From NCBI RefSeq assembly GCF_900089775.1, contig NZ_FLOB01000003.1, positions 248,001 through 312,000 on the forward strand: a stretch of DNA of 64,000 nt. Reading direction: 5' to 3'. Below the pieces are notes generated by a model. It searched no databases. It was not told where the DNA came from and saw nothing but the letters and a program-made list of their open reading frames with translations. The translations under genes and the position numbers were made by a program. This DNA is from Marinomonas spartinae. GTDB lineage: Bacteria; Pseudomonadota; Gammaproteobacteria; Pseudomonadales; Marinomonadaceae. Positions 54,450 to 63,563 of the stretch are shown piece after piece. Every line of letters begins with the position of its first letter. Position 1 is the first letter of the stretch.

Positions 54450-55739
54450 TTATTTCTCCCCTTCGGCGGCCATCATTTGCTTATATTTTTGATACGCACC
54501 ACGCATGCCTGTTTCAGAACACACAGCACCCGCGACATTACCATCCGCAGATGTGTGTAAATTCCCCATACCGCGGTTAACCAAAATCCAGCCATCTTTA
54601 CCGGCCATTGATCCTTTTTGAACACGTTCCCACGCTTCACCATCATCTGGTGTACCGAAACCCATTGGCCCTTGGAAGTGCTCATGTAGACGCATACGCT
54701 TACGGTTAAAGGGTGCAGGAGCACCGTCACCGCCAATAGCGACATGCTGAATCTCTGTTACCTCAGCGCTCACTGGACGCAAAACGCGGAAAAACGCCAT
54801 TGAACATGACACGTTCGGGAATAAGTTCAAGTTAAAGCCTGTGCCATGAGCAGCACGCACAAGGCGTTTCACTTGCTCTTCGTCCTGACCTTCATCACGC
54901 AAGGCTTGAGCAAGATCTTCAAAGCGCTCAGGAATCGGTTGATCCAAATCTGCCTCTAAATCTACTAAGTCAGGAATCATTACCATGACGCTGTGGCCAT
55001 GCCCCAAATCTTCAACAAAGCCGTCGCCATCTAGGAAATCAAAAATGTCCGCAGTGGCATTATCCAATGAGCTAATAAATGACTTATGGATGATTGGAAA
55101 ATGATAAGCATCCGTCGTGTTTTCAAGCTGAATTTTCCAGTTACCTGGGAAATTAAAGCGATGCTCACCCAACACTTTCAATGGGTAACCGCCACCTTGT
55201 TTCACAAACAGATCGATCCATTTTTTCGCGCCACCCAAGAAATCTTCTAGTGGTTCGATGTCGTCTTTAAAGGTGGCAAAAACTAAACCCTGGTACGACT
55301 CATGACGCAAACTTTCTAGTGGCAGATCGCTTTTATCAAGAACCCCTTCATATTCCTCTACTTTCGGGATCGCACGCAAACCACCGTCCAAACCATACCC
55401 CCAACCGTGATATGGGCAAGTGAAAGCTTTCGTTTTACCTTTACGACCTTCACACACGGTTGCACCACGGTGACGACAGCGGTTCAACAAAACATGTAAG
55501 TTCATTTTACGGTCACGACTCAAGATAACAGGATGACGACCAACAAAGGCGGTTTTAAAACTACCGGCTTCTGGCACTTCACTTTCGTGACCGATGAACA
55601 CCCACGTGTTTTGGAAGACTTTATCCAATTCCTCTTCAAAGATTTCTGGGTCTGAATACAACGCTTTGTGAACACGACCCTCTTCGACCATATCTGCCGC
55701 TTTTTGACTGATATTTTTCAACGCAATTAATTCACTCAT
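54450..55739 (-). CDS. iacC: Rieske dioxygenase large subunit, IacC-like
   Basis: 429 residues. The Rieske 2Fe-2S ligands are in CRHRGATVCEG and CPYHGWGYGLDG. The mononuclear iron site fits ENTTDAYHFPIIHKSF with two histidines. With IacD and IacF it forms the dioxygenase that in iac systems leads towards catechol. Family look-alikes such as anthranilate or benzoate dioxygenases are less likely given the neighbours. Confidence 0.9.
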   Translation of the reverse strand: MSELIALKNISQKAADMVEEGRVHKALYSDPEIFEEELDKVFQNTWVFIGHESEVPEAGSFKTAFVGRHPVILSRDRKMNLHVLLNRCRHRGATVCEGRKGKTKAFTCPYHGWGYGLDGGLRAIPKVEEYEGVLDKSDLPLESLRHESYQGLVFATFKDDIEPLEDFLGGAKKWIDLFVKQGGGYPLKVLGEHRFNFPGNWKIQLENTTDAYHFPIIHKSFISSLDNATADIFDFLDGDGFVEDLGHGHSVMVMIPDLVDLEADLDQPIPERFEDLAQALRDEGQDEEQVKRLVRAAHGTGFNLNLFPNVSCSMAFFRVLRPVSAEVTEIQHVAIGGDGAPAPFNRKRMRLHEHFQGPMGFGTPDDGEAWERVQKGSMAGKDGWILVNRGMGNLHTSADGNVAGAVCSETGMRGAYQKYKQMMAAEGEK

Positions 55740-55792
55740 CTTTTTTCTCTCTTTAATCTTTTAGACATCGACCCGATCGCTTTCGCATCAGC

Positions 55793-56311
55793 TTATTTAG
55801 GTACAGGCAATGTGGCATCATCATTCCAATCCGATACCGGACGGCTAAACAGATTCTCTGTTTGAAAATGTGCCATTCGCCATACGCCGTTATCACGTCG
55901 AAACGACACGCTCAAGCGCGCACTGTTGAGATGAGAACCCCCTGCACTAAAGCTAGACACTTGGATCATGTTCCAACTACCAAAAGCCTTATCGCCGTCC
56001 ACGCGAATCACTTCGGATGATAGGTAATGCACGTTTAACGAAAAATGCGCAGGTTCAACGGTGTATTTCGACAACATAGCAACAATGGCATCACGACCTT
56101 CATAACCACCGAAGCTTTTCGAATAGCGCGCCCCCTTACCTTCCCACTTAGCGTCTTCGGTGAACAAGTCACCTAATTCACCCAATGGAGTTGCTGGGTT
56201 TAAATGATCACATAGATCCATATAACGATTGATACAAGCACGAATCGCGCGGTCGCTTTCTAAAGCGTCAACTCGTGCCAATATCGCTTCTAGCTCATTC
56301 GTGTCCTTCAT
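55793..56311 (-). CDS. iacI: SnoaL/NTF2-like protein, IacI-like
   Basis: 172 residues of the nuclear transport factor 2 / SnoaL fold (ALESDRAIRACINRYMDLCDHLNP, shortened: ALESDRAIRACINRYMDLCD; FTEDAKWEGKGARYSKSFGG). In iac clusters IacI sits between IacB and IacC, as here. An auxiliary or isomerase-like role is assumed. Confidence 0.8.
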   Translation of the reverse strand: MKDTNELEAILARVDALESDRAIRACINRYMDLCDHLNPATPLGELGDLFTEDAKWEGKGARYSKSFGGYEGRDAIVAMLSKYTVEPAHFSLNVHYLSSEVIRVDGDKAFGSWNMIQVSSFSAGGSHLNSARLSVSFRRDNGVWRMAHFQTENLFSRPVSDWNDDATLPVPK

Positions 56312-56341
56312 ACTTGTACCCTTCTTATTTATCGTTAGGCC

Positions 56342-56704
56342 TTAGGCGCGTTGTACAATCAGTTCACGACCGATACGAGATTCGATTTTCACATAACGCC
56401 AAAGCTTGTATGGTGTATCGCCGACCGCTGTCGTACGTAGCAAGTTACAGCAGGCAACCACAGTGTCGTAGTCTTTAACATCAGCCAACAAATAGGTTGT
56501 CCAAGGGTAGCCAGCAGACGGACCAACCATACTTTGGTCATCGTCCATATTACCGATGACGTCAACACCATCCATATCGTGAATGCCATTCCACATTTCG
56601 CCAAATGCAGCCCAAACATCTAATTGCTCATCGCGTGCTGCATCCATAAAGTTTTGGTTAATCCCCATGCAAAACAGTACGCGTAATGGTTTTTTATCGC
56701 TCAT
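56342..56704 (-). CDS. iacB: IacB-like small protein
   Basis: 120 residues starting MSDKKPLRVLFCMGINQNF. No well-known domain is seen, but a small protein of this size directly after iacA is the usual IacB position. GGAG lies nine bases before the ATG. Possibly a dimeric ferredoxin-like fold enzyme or helper; function unknown. Confidence 0.75.
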   Translation of the reverse strand: MSDKKPLRVLFCMGINQNFMDAARDEQLDVWAAFGEMWNGIHDMDGVDVIGNMDDDQSMVGPSAGYPWTTYLLADVKDYDTVVACCNLLRTTAVGDTPYKLWRYVKIESRIGRELIVQRA

Positions 56705-56764
56705 AATACATTTCTCCAATAGTCAAAAAGTTCGTCTAAAAATAGATAAAATTAGGCTAATTTC

Positions 56765-57964
56765 TTATAAATAACCTGGTAATGGCTTTTGCCCGAAGAA
56801 GATGGCACCGGCATTTTGCCAAGTAATGTCACCCATAAAAGCGTGCTGAGTAACCACTTGCGCATCGTTAACAAAACGCGACAATGGACTGCTCTTATAA
56901 ACGCCCGTCATACCGGAGACCATTTGCACTCTACGCGCAACGTCAGCGCCAACACGAGAAGCATGGGTCGAAGAAAGACGTAATAAACTAATTTGCTGAG
57001 CAGACAAGTCTTCGTGCTTCTCTAATGTCTGCCAAGCATCATTGATTGCATCGTAGAAGAAACAGCGTGCTGCACGCAGATCTGCATCGGCCTTAGCCAC
57101 TTCCGCTTGAGTCAGAGGGCGCTCGCCAATATTTGGTGCACCAGTCACAGAAGCACGGCCGGCCGCCATGGCTTTAAGTTCATCCAATGCCGCTCGTGCG
57201 ACACCCAAACTAACGACTGCCAACACTTGAGTCGCTAGAGAAAGCGATGGATAACGGAATATAGTGCCTTCTGAACTAGACGCACCACCACGAATACAAG
57301 TCCAGTCTTCAGGAACATCGACATTATTGACAACCAAATCATGACTGCCCGTTCCGGCCATCCCGGTCACATCCCAGTTATGTTCGATTGTTAATTTACT
57401 TGAAGGCATCACTGCCATGCGAGGCGCCCCGATTGTTTCGCCCGCGCCGTCTTTAGGCAAAATACCCACACCAATCATATCAGCGCCTTTAGAGCCACTA
57501 GACCAGCTCCATCGACCTTTCACATTGTAATTTCCTGCACTAAGCTCTGCGGGCTGAGGCGGAAAAATCCCCCCAGCAAAAATAATGTCTGGTGAATCTG
57601 CATAAATTTTCTCTAAAGTAGCCATAGGCAATGCGGATAGGTAGATGGCACCAATACCAAAACTTGCCACCCAACCAGCCGAACCGTCAGCCTTCGAAAT
57701 TTCTTCTACAACTTCACAGAATTGAGCCGCTGTTATTTCATCACCACCAAATTTTTTAGAAACCAAGGCACGGTAAATGCCCAAACTGCGAAATTTTTCA
57801 ATAACGTCTTGGCTAATAAATTGCTGACTATCGAACTCGTTATTGCGTGCACGAGTTCTAATGTCGCTCATCACTTGCTCAAACGCCTCAGTTCCCAAAG
57901 CATCAAATACAGATCCTGAGGATTTTTCTTCTTGGTAAGGCGTATCTATGTTATTCAGACTCAT
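56765..57964 (-). CDS. iacA: Indoleacetate monooxygenase, IacA-like (acyl-CoA dehydrogenase fold)
   Basis: 399 residues of the acyl-CoA dehydrogenase / group D flavin monooxygenase type. VVEEISKADGSAGWVASFGIG, the flavin-site region GRWSWSSGSKGAD and the C-terminal RRVQMVSGMTGVYKSSPLSRF pattern suit the HsaA/IacA group rather than CoA ester dehydrogenases. GAGGAG precedes ATG 57962-57964. It is expected to hydroxylate indole-3-acetate with reduced flavin from IacG. First gene of the operon. Confidence 0.86.
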   Translation of the reverse strand: MSLNNIDTPYQEEKSSGSVFDALGTEAFEQVMSDIRTRARNNEFDSQQFISQDVIEKFRSLGIYRALVSKKFGGDEITAAQFCEVVEEISKADGSAGWVASFGIGAIYLSALPMATLEKIYADSPDIIFAGGIFPPQPAELSAGNYNVKGRWSWSSGSKGADMIGVGILPKDGAGETIGAPRMAVMPSSKLTIEHNWDVTGMAGTGSHDLVVNNVDVPEDWTCIRGGASSSEGTIFRYPSLSLATQVLAVVSLGVARAALDELKAMAAGRASVTGAPNIGERPLTQAEVAKADADLRAARCFFYDAINDAWQTLEKHEDLSAQQISLLRLSSTHASRVGADVARRVQMVSGMTGVYKSSPLSRFVNDAQVVTQHAFMGDITWQNAGAIFFGQKPLPGYL

Positions 57965-58613
57965 AATTAGCTCCTCTAATGCAGATTTAGTTACGACCCT
58001 ATAGGACGAATACACTGTTCAAATGAAGGTTCTTATTGTTTTTACTGCATTGATAAAAAGACTAAGAACTTCTCTCTTTCACCGTCGAACAACAGAAACC
58101 ACCGTCATCCAACATCCCGTTTTGCACCACTCAAAAACGTTAAGTTAACGTATAAAGAATATTAATAAGGTCGTACCAATTACTTTACTTGTCAACTAAT
58201 TTTTCAAGTTAATTATCAACAAAATAACAGACTAAAAACCAGACATCAAACAAAATTTATGTCAATGAAATCGCGAAAAAAAGCACTAAATAGCTGATTT
58301 AAAACAAAAATAAAGCAAAAAAATCGATTTTAAACAGCAAAAATAAGGCAAAATAAAAACTCCACCTACTCCTCCTTGAAAAATAAAAACATGAGAAAAA
58401 AGTGCTTTTTCGTGCATTTTTTTATTTGTTTTTTTGTGTTGTTTTTTACAAAAAACAGTGGCAGGCTAACTTCTTATCAAGGTATGAAAGTGTATAAGTT
58501 CAATAAAAATAGCTAGAAAAATAGTTACCCGTTAAAGAGGCGAATAAGGATCTCTAAGGGATAAAAAACGCTGTAAACATCAAATAGTGTTAACGACATA
58601 AAAGGAACACCTC
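57965..58613. promoter_or_regulatory. Shared regulatory region of iacA and the ABC transporter
   Basis: 649 bp of very AT-rich DNA between divergent operons. A dyad ACTTG (58187-58191) / CAAGT (58205-58209) and a GTTAAC palindrome near 58145 are possible regulator sites. Long A and T runs at 58255-58460 suggest bent DNA or H-NS-like binding. No reading frame of interest. Confidence 0.5.
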
Positions 58614-59759
58614 ATGACATCTAAAAAAGTAATATCTGCTTTACTTCTAAGCTCTTCGCTACTCACACCGTTAGCAAACGCTGACATAAAAATTGGCGTA
58701 GTCAGTTCTACTACTGGACCTATCGCACTAGTAGGTATCCCTCAAAAAAACACCATTCCCCTCCTTCCCACCTCTGCCGGTGGTGAAAAAATCACCTACA
58801 TATCGCTAGATGACGGAAGCGATCCAACCGCGACGGTTAAAGCATTCAAGAAGTTAATTGACGAAGAACACGTGGACGCAATCATAGGCCCAAGTGGTTC
58901 AGGCAACGCAATGGGCGTTATTCAATTCGCGGCAGAGTCAGGTACCCCAATGTTAGCGCCAGTTGGGACCGCTGCCGTTGTATTGCCAATGACAAAGCAA
59001 AAGAAATGGGTTTTCAAAACCACACAGAATGACGACCTAATTGCCAAAGCATTGGTCGAACAAATGAAAGCAACCGGCATCAAAACCATTGGACTTATCG
59101 GCACAGCAGATCCCTATGGTGAAAACTGGGCCAAAGTAATGAAAGACCTAACCCAAAAAGCCGACATTCAAATTGTCGCGAACGAACAATTTCAGCGCCA
59201 AGACACTTCCATGACAGGTCAAGGCTTAAAAATCCTAATGGCCAATCCAGATGCCGTTCTGATTGCCGCACCTGGAAGCTCATCGGTAATGCCACAAACC
59301 ACACTTAAAGACCAAGGTTATAGCGGTAAAATTTACCAAACACACGGTGCAGCACTCGACCCCTTCCTCCGTCTTGGCGGCAAAGCCGTTGAAGGTACCA
59401 TTCTAGCCGCAAGCTCCATGCTGGTTTTAGATGAAGTACCAGACAGCCCCTCTAAAGAAATCGCCACAAAATACATCGCAGATTACAAAAAACTTTATGG
59501 CGAAACACCCGCCACCTTCGGCGGCAATGTGTTAGATGCAGGCCTACTCCTTGAGAACGCCATTCCAAGCGCACTAAAGTCAGGCAAACCAGGTTCAGCG
59601 GAATTCCGTAGCGCACTCCGTGATGCACTGGAAAAAACCAAAGAAATGCCTGCTACACAGGGCGTTTATAACATGACAGCAGAAAACCACAGCGGCTTTG
59701 ACGAACGCGGCCGCGTTTTAATTACTGTCAAAGATGGCAAATGGACACTATTAAAATAA
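58614..59759 (+). CDS. ABC transporter periplasmic substrate-binding protein
   Basis: 381 residues with a signal peptide (MTSKKVISALLLSSSLLTPL, cut near ANA-DI). It belongs to the LivK-like type I binding proteins (IKIGVVSSTTGPIALVGIPQ, IIGPSGSGNAMGVIQFA). This subfamily includes binding proteins for aromatic acids as well as branched-chain amino acids. AAAGGAA precedes the ATG. Divergent from iacA, so an indolic or aromatic acid is the likely ligand (inference). Confidence 0.83.
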   Translation: MTSKKVISALLLSSSLLTPLANADIKIGVVSSTTGPIALVGIPQKNTIPLLPTSAGGEKITYISLDDGSDPTATVKAFKKLIDEEHVDAIIGPSGSGNAMGVIQFAAESGTPMLAPVGTAAVVLPMTKQKKWVFKTTQNDDLIAKALVEQMKATGIKTIGLIGTADPYGENWAKVMKDLTQKADIQIVANEQFQRQDTSMTGQGLKILMANPDAVLIAAPGSSSVMPQTTLKDQGYSGKIYQTHGAALDPFLRLGGKAVEGTILAASSMLVLDEVPDSPSKEIATKYIADYKKLYGETPATFGGNVLDAGLLLENAIPSALKSGKPGSAEFRSALRDALEKTKEMPATQGVYNMTAENHSGFDERGRVLITVKDGKWTLLK

Positions 59760-59877
59760 CACCCGCCCCATAAAGAGGTGGGCGCACACCAGCCAGCCCA
59801 CCTCCATAAGAAAAACTAAAAAAAATTTGTCGCCACGAAGCCACAAAAATCAATGAGAACAAAAGGAATCACACTAA

Positions 59878-60915
59878 ATGAACTTTCAGATTGCCACACT
59901 GCTTGGACAGGATGGCCTAACCAATGGGGCCATTTACGCCTTATTGGCCCTATCAATTTTGCTGGTTTTTACGGTCACGCGAATACTTCTCATCCCATTA
60001 GGAGAATTCGTGACATTTGGCGCGTTAACAATGGCCGCCATGCAGATGGGCAAAACACCAAAATTGGAATGGCTATTATTAGGTCTAGTTTTAATCGATT
60101 GCGCACTTGATGTTTACCAACAAATCAAACGCCACATTGATCGAAACAAAATGAAAATGATCGCTCTTAAACTTGGCTATGCCGTGATCATAATCGCCTT
60201 GCTAAATAATTTGTCATTATCAGAAATCCCAATGATCGCCCAAATAGCATTAACACTTTGCTTAATCGTGCCCATTGGCCCCATTATATATCGTTTATTT
60301 TTCCAGCCATTAGCAGATGCTCCCGCACTGGTTTTACTGATTGTCTCCATTGCCCTTCATGTCACCATGGTAGGCGTGGGTTTATTATTGTTTGGGCCTG
60401 AAGGGGCTCGCACACAACCTTTTTCAGACACGGGCTTCCGCTTAGGTGCCGTCATGTTAAAAAGCCAAACCCTGTGGGTGATTCTGGTTTCTATTTTCCT
60501 CATTGTGGCTTTATTCATCGCTTTTGAGCGCACGCTATATGGCAAGGCACTTCGCGCCACAGCGGTAAATAGAATGGGGGCTCGTTTACAGGGCATCTCA
60601 CCGATTTTTGCTGGCAAGGCCACTTTTGCCCTAGCCGCCTTTATCGGCAGCGCATCGGGGATTTTGATCGCCCCCATCACCACCCTTTATTACGACTCCG
60701 GTTTCATCATCAGCCTAAAAGGTTTCGTCGGGGCCATTATTGGTGGCCTTGTCAGCTACCCCATTGCCGCCATTGGTGCCGTCGCGGTGGGCATGATCGA
60801 AGCTTTCTCCATTTTTTGGGCAAGTAATTACAAAGAAATCATCGTTTTCACCCTGATTATTCCATTCTTAATCTGGCGCTCGATGAATAGCCACAATGTA
60901 GAGGATGACGAATAA
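59878..60915 (+). CDS. Branched-chain-type ABC transporter permease (LivH-like)
   Basis: 345 residues, about 50 more than usual for LivH. The N-terminal GLTNGAIYALLALSILLVF and the C-terminal GGLVSYPIAAIGAVAVGMIEA are typical. The extra length lies near residues 70-110: a charged stretch (DVYQQIKRHIDRNKMKM) followed by a hydrophobic segment. Its stop directly precedes the next start. Confidence 0.85.
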   Translation: MNFQIATLLGQDGLTNGAIYALLALSILLVFTVTRILLIPLGEFVTFGALTMAAMQMGKTPKLEWLLLGLVLIDCALDVYQQIKRHIDRNKMKMIALKLGYAVIIIALLNNLSLSEIPMIAQIALTLCLIVPIGPIIYRLFFQPLADAPALVLLIVSIALHVTMVGVGLLLFGPEGARTQPFSDTGFRLGAVMLKSQTLWVILVSIFLIVALFIAFERTLYGKALRATAVNRMGARLQGISPIFAGKATFALAAFIGSASGILIAPITTLYYDSGFIISLKGFVGAIIGGLVSYPIAAIGAVAVGMIEAFSIFWASNYKEIIVFTLIIPFLIWRSMNSHNVEDDE

Positions 60916-62715
60916 ATGAAATCGCGTAATTTAATTATTATTGTCTTAGTCATACTTGCCATTGCCCCCCAAGTATTACCCACATTTCAGATCACTCTAC
61001 TTAACTATATTGGTCTATATGCACTGGTTGTATTGGGCTTGGTATTACTCACTGGCGTAGGTGGTATGACCAGCTTTGGTCAAGCGGCTTTTGTTGGACT
61101 TGGCGCCTACTCCTCCGCCTACCTAACCACCACAGAACAACTACCAAGCTGGCTCGCTTGGTCGGCAGGATCACCTTGGGTGGGGCTACTTATCGGCTTA
61201 CTATTAACCGCTGCCGTTGCCTTGTTCCTTGGCGCCCTTACTCTTAAATTATCAGGACACTATTTACCATTAGGCACCATTGCTTGGGGCATTTCACTGT
61301 ATTACTTGTTTGGCACCATGAGTTCCATGGGTGGTTACACAGGCATCAGTGGATTACCGTCTTTGAGCCTGTTTGGCGTTCTTCTCGATAAAGGCGAAAA
61401 GATTTATTACTTGATTTGGGCCATTTTGATGGTAGCTGTCTGGATTACCAGCAACCTACTTAATTCCCGTGAAGGCCGTGCCATTCGAGCCCTAAAAGGC
61501 GGTCAATTAATGGCGGAATCCATGGGCGTAAACACTTTTCGCTCAAAAATGGTGATTTTCTTAATTTCCGCTCTTTTCGCCGCTATTTCAGGTTGGCTTT
61601 ACGCGCACACTCAACGCTTTGTCAATCCAACCCCTTTTGGCCTTAGTATGGGGATTGATTACCTGTTTATGGCATTGGTTGGCGGTGTTGGCAGCGTCTG
61701 GGGGGCACTGCTTGGTGCAGGCATTTTAACCATGCTCAAGCAATGGCTTCAGGATTGGTTGCCCCTTGTCATGGGCGGCAATGGCCAATACGAAGCCATT
61801 GTTTTGGGGTTGTTAATTATTTTCATGATGCAACGCTCACCTGGTGGCATTTGGCCTTTATTAGTGAAGCTTGCACCTGCCTCATGGCGCAATCAAAACC
61901 ATATAAAGATCACTTCTTCCGCCGCCGAACTACCACGTCGAGATTTGCCACAAAAAGGCAAATTGATACTAGAAGCCTGTAACGTTACTCGCCGCTTTGG
62001 TGGTTTGGTTGCCAACAACCAAATGAATCTAAAACTGCATGCTGGCGAAGTACTCGCGCTAATCGGTCCAAATGGCGCAGGCAAAAGCACCATGTTTAAC
62101 CAACTTTCTGCGGTCGATACACCAAGCGATGGTGAAATACTGTTTTTGAACCAAAGCTTAAAAGGCAAAAGCTCTCGCCAAGTGGCCCATATGGGCATGA
62201 GCCGTACCTTCCAACACGTAAAGCTGCTCGCCACAATGACAGTGTTAGAAAACGTCGCACTGGGTGCTCACCTGCGCGGCAACAAAGGTATTATCAGCTC
62301 AGCACTTCACATTGAACGTGAAGAAGAGCAACGCCTTCTACAAGAAGCGCAATACCAACTTGAGCGAGTTGGTCTAGGCGAACATCTCTACACAGAAGCA
62401 GGCAGCCTATCTCTTGGGCAACAACGCATCCTTGAAATTGCTCGTGCGCTTTGTGCCGATCCATGCGTGTTGCTACTGGACGAGCCGGCAGCGGGGCTTC
62501 GCCACAAGGAAAAACAAGCCCTTGCAGAACTACTCAAGAAACTACGACAAGAAGGCTTAGCCATTTTATTAGTTGAACATGACATGGACTTTGTGATGAA
62601 TCTTGCCGATCGAATTGTGGTAATGGAATTTGGTGAAAAGATTGCGGAAGGTTTACCCGAAGAGGTCCAATCCAACCCTGCTGTTTTAGAAGCCTACTTG
62701 GGAGGCGCAGAATAA
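60916..62715 (+). CDS. Fused ABC permease and ATP-binding protein (LivM-LivG)
   Basis: 599 residues. Residues 1-330 are a LivM-like permease (GVGGMTSFGQAAFVGLGAYSS, ISGWLYAHTQRFVNPTPFG). After a short linker, residues about 355-599 are a LivG-like ATPase with Walker A GPNGAGKST, signature LSLGQQRILEIARAL, Walker B LLLDEPAAGL and the H-loop in LVEHDMDFVM. No frame break between the halves. The gene overlaps livF-like by one base. Confidence 0.9.
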   Translation: MKSRNLIIIVLVILAIAPQVLPTFQITLLNYIGLYALVVLGLVLLTGVGGMTSFGQAAFVGLGAYSSAYLTTTEQLPSWLAWSAGSPWVGLLIGLLLTAAVALFLGALTLKLSGHYLPLGTIAWGISLYYLFGTMSSMGGYTGISGLPSLSLFGVLLDKGEKIYYLIWAILMVAVWITSNLLNSREGRAIRALKGGQLMAESMGVNTFRSKMVIFLISALFAAISGWLYAHTQRFVNPTPFGLSMGIDYLFMALVGGVGSVWGALLGAGILTMLKQWLQDWLPLVMGGNGQYEAIVLGLLIIFMMQRSPGGIWPLLVKLAPASWRNQNHIKITSSAAELPRRDLPQKGKLILEACNVTRRFGGLVANNQMNLKLHAGEVLALIGPNGAGKSTMFNQLSAVDTPSDGEILFLNQSLKGKSSRQVAHMGMSRTFQHVKLLATMTVLENVALGAHLRGNKGIISSALHIEREEEQRLLQEAQYQLERVGLGEHLYTEAGSLSLGQQRILEIARALCADPCVLLLDEPAAGLRHKEKQALAELLKKLRQEGLAILLVEHDMDFVMNLADRIVVMEFGEKIAEGLPEEVQSNPAVLEAYLGGAE

Positions 62716-63476
62716 TGACTCAAGCCACAGAAAAAAACCTACTCGACGTCAGCGATCTTCACGTTGCCTATGGCAAAGTAGAAGCCCTTACTGGTATCGA
62801 TCTAACCTTAAAAGAGGGGAAACTGGTCACCGTTATCGGCCCGAACGGCGCAGGTAAAACCACGCTATTATCAGCCATCATGGGAATATTACCCTCCAAA
62901 GGCACAATTCACTTTAATGGCCAAGATTTTATCTGCCCAAATGTTGAAACCTTGGTTGGTCATGGCCTTGGTCTGGTTCCAGAAAAGCGCGAGCTTTTCT
63001 CCACCATGACCGTTCAGGACAATCTATTACTGGGTGCGTTCCAGCGTTACCGTCGAGGGGATAAAAGTTACAACCAAACCTTGAACGAAATTTATGAGCT
63101 CTTCCCTCGCCTATGGGAACGTCGCCAACAGCAGGCCGGCACTTTATCCGGTGGCGAACGACAAATGCTGGCGATTGGTCGCGCCATGATGAGCAAACCA
63201 AAACTCTTAATGCTAGATGAACCTAGCCTCGGGTTAGCGCCGTTAATTACACGTGAAATTTTTCGTATTTTTACCGATTTACGTAGCCAAGGTGTCTCAA
63301 TACTTCTGGTGGAACAAAACGCTCGCGCGGCACTAAAAGTAGCGGATTACGCCTATGTTCTAGAAGGTGGGCAAGTTGCCATGCAAGGCCCAGCATCAGA
63401 GCTTGCCAATGACCCCAAGGTGATCGAAGCCTATTTAGGGTTAGCAAGCAAGCACCAAGAACTGCTTTCCAGCTAA
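62715..63476 (+). CDS. Branched-chain-type ABC transporter ATPase (LivF-like)
   Basis: 253 residues with Walker A GPNGAGKTT, signature LSGGERQMLAIGRAM, Walker B LLMLDEPSLGL and LVEQNARAAL. Second ATPase of the four-gene system. The TAATG overlap with the fused gene shows translational coupling. Confidence 0.92.
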   Translation: MTQATEKNLLDVSDLHVAYGKVEALTGIDLTLKEGKLVTVIGPNGAGKTTLLSAIMGILPSKGTIHFNGQDFICPNVETLVGHGLGLVPEKRELFSTMTVQDNLLLGAFQRYRRGDKSYNQTLNEIYELFPRLWERRQQQAGTLSGGERQMLAIGRAMMSKPKLLMLDEPSLGLAPLITREIFRIFTDLRSQGVSILLVEQNARAALKVADYAYVLEGGQVAMQGPASELANDPKVIEAYLGLASKHQELLSS

Positions 63477-63504
63477 GGAGATTCCCAAAAAACAAAGTTT
63501 ACCA

Positions 63505-63548
63505 ACAGCCGGAGAGAGCCCTCATCTTTGAGGATCTCTCATTTTTTA
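63505..63548 (+). terminator. Terminator of the ABC transporter operon
   Basis: GAGAG-CTCA and TGAG-CTCTC arms around TCTT, followed by a T6 run, 30 bp after the livF-like stop. Confidence 0.82.
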
Positions 63549-63563
63549 ATGGAAAAATGAATT

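Noticed and set aside
54450..55739. Anthranilate or benzoate dioxygenase operon
   Set aside because: The presence of IacA-, IacB-, IacI- and IacH-like neighbours in iac order makes the indoleacetate reading better.
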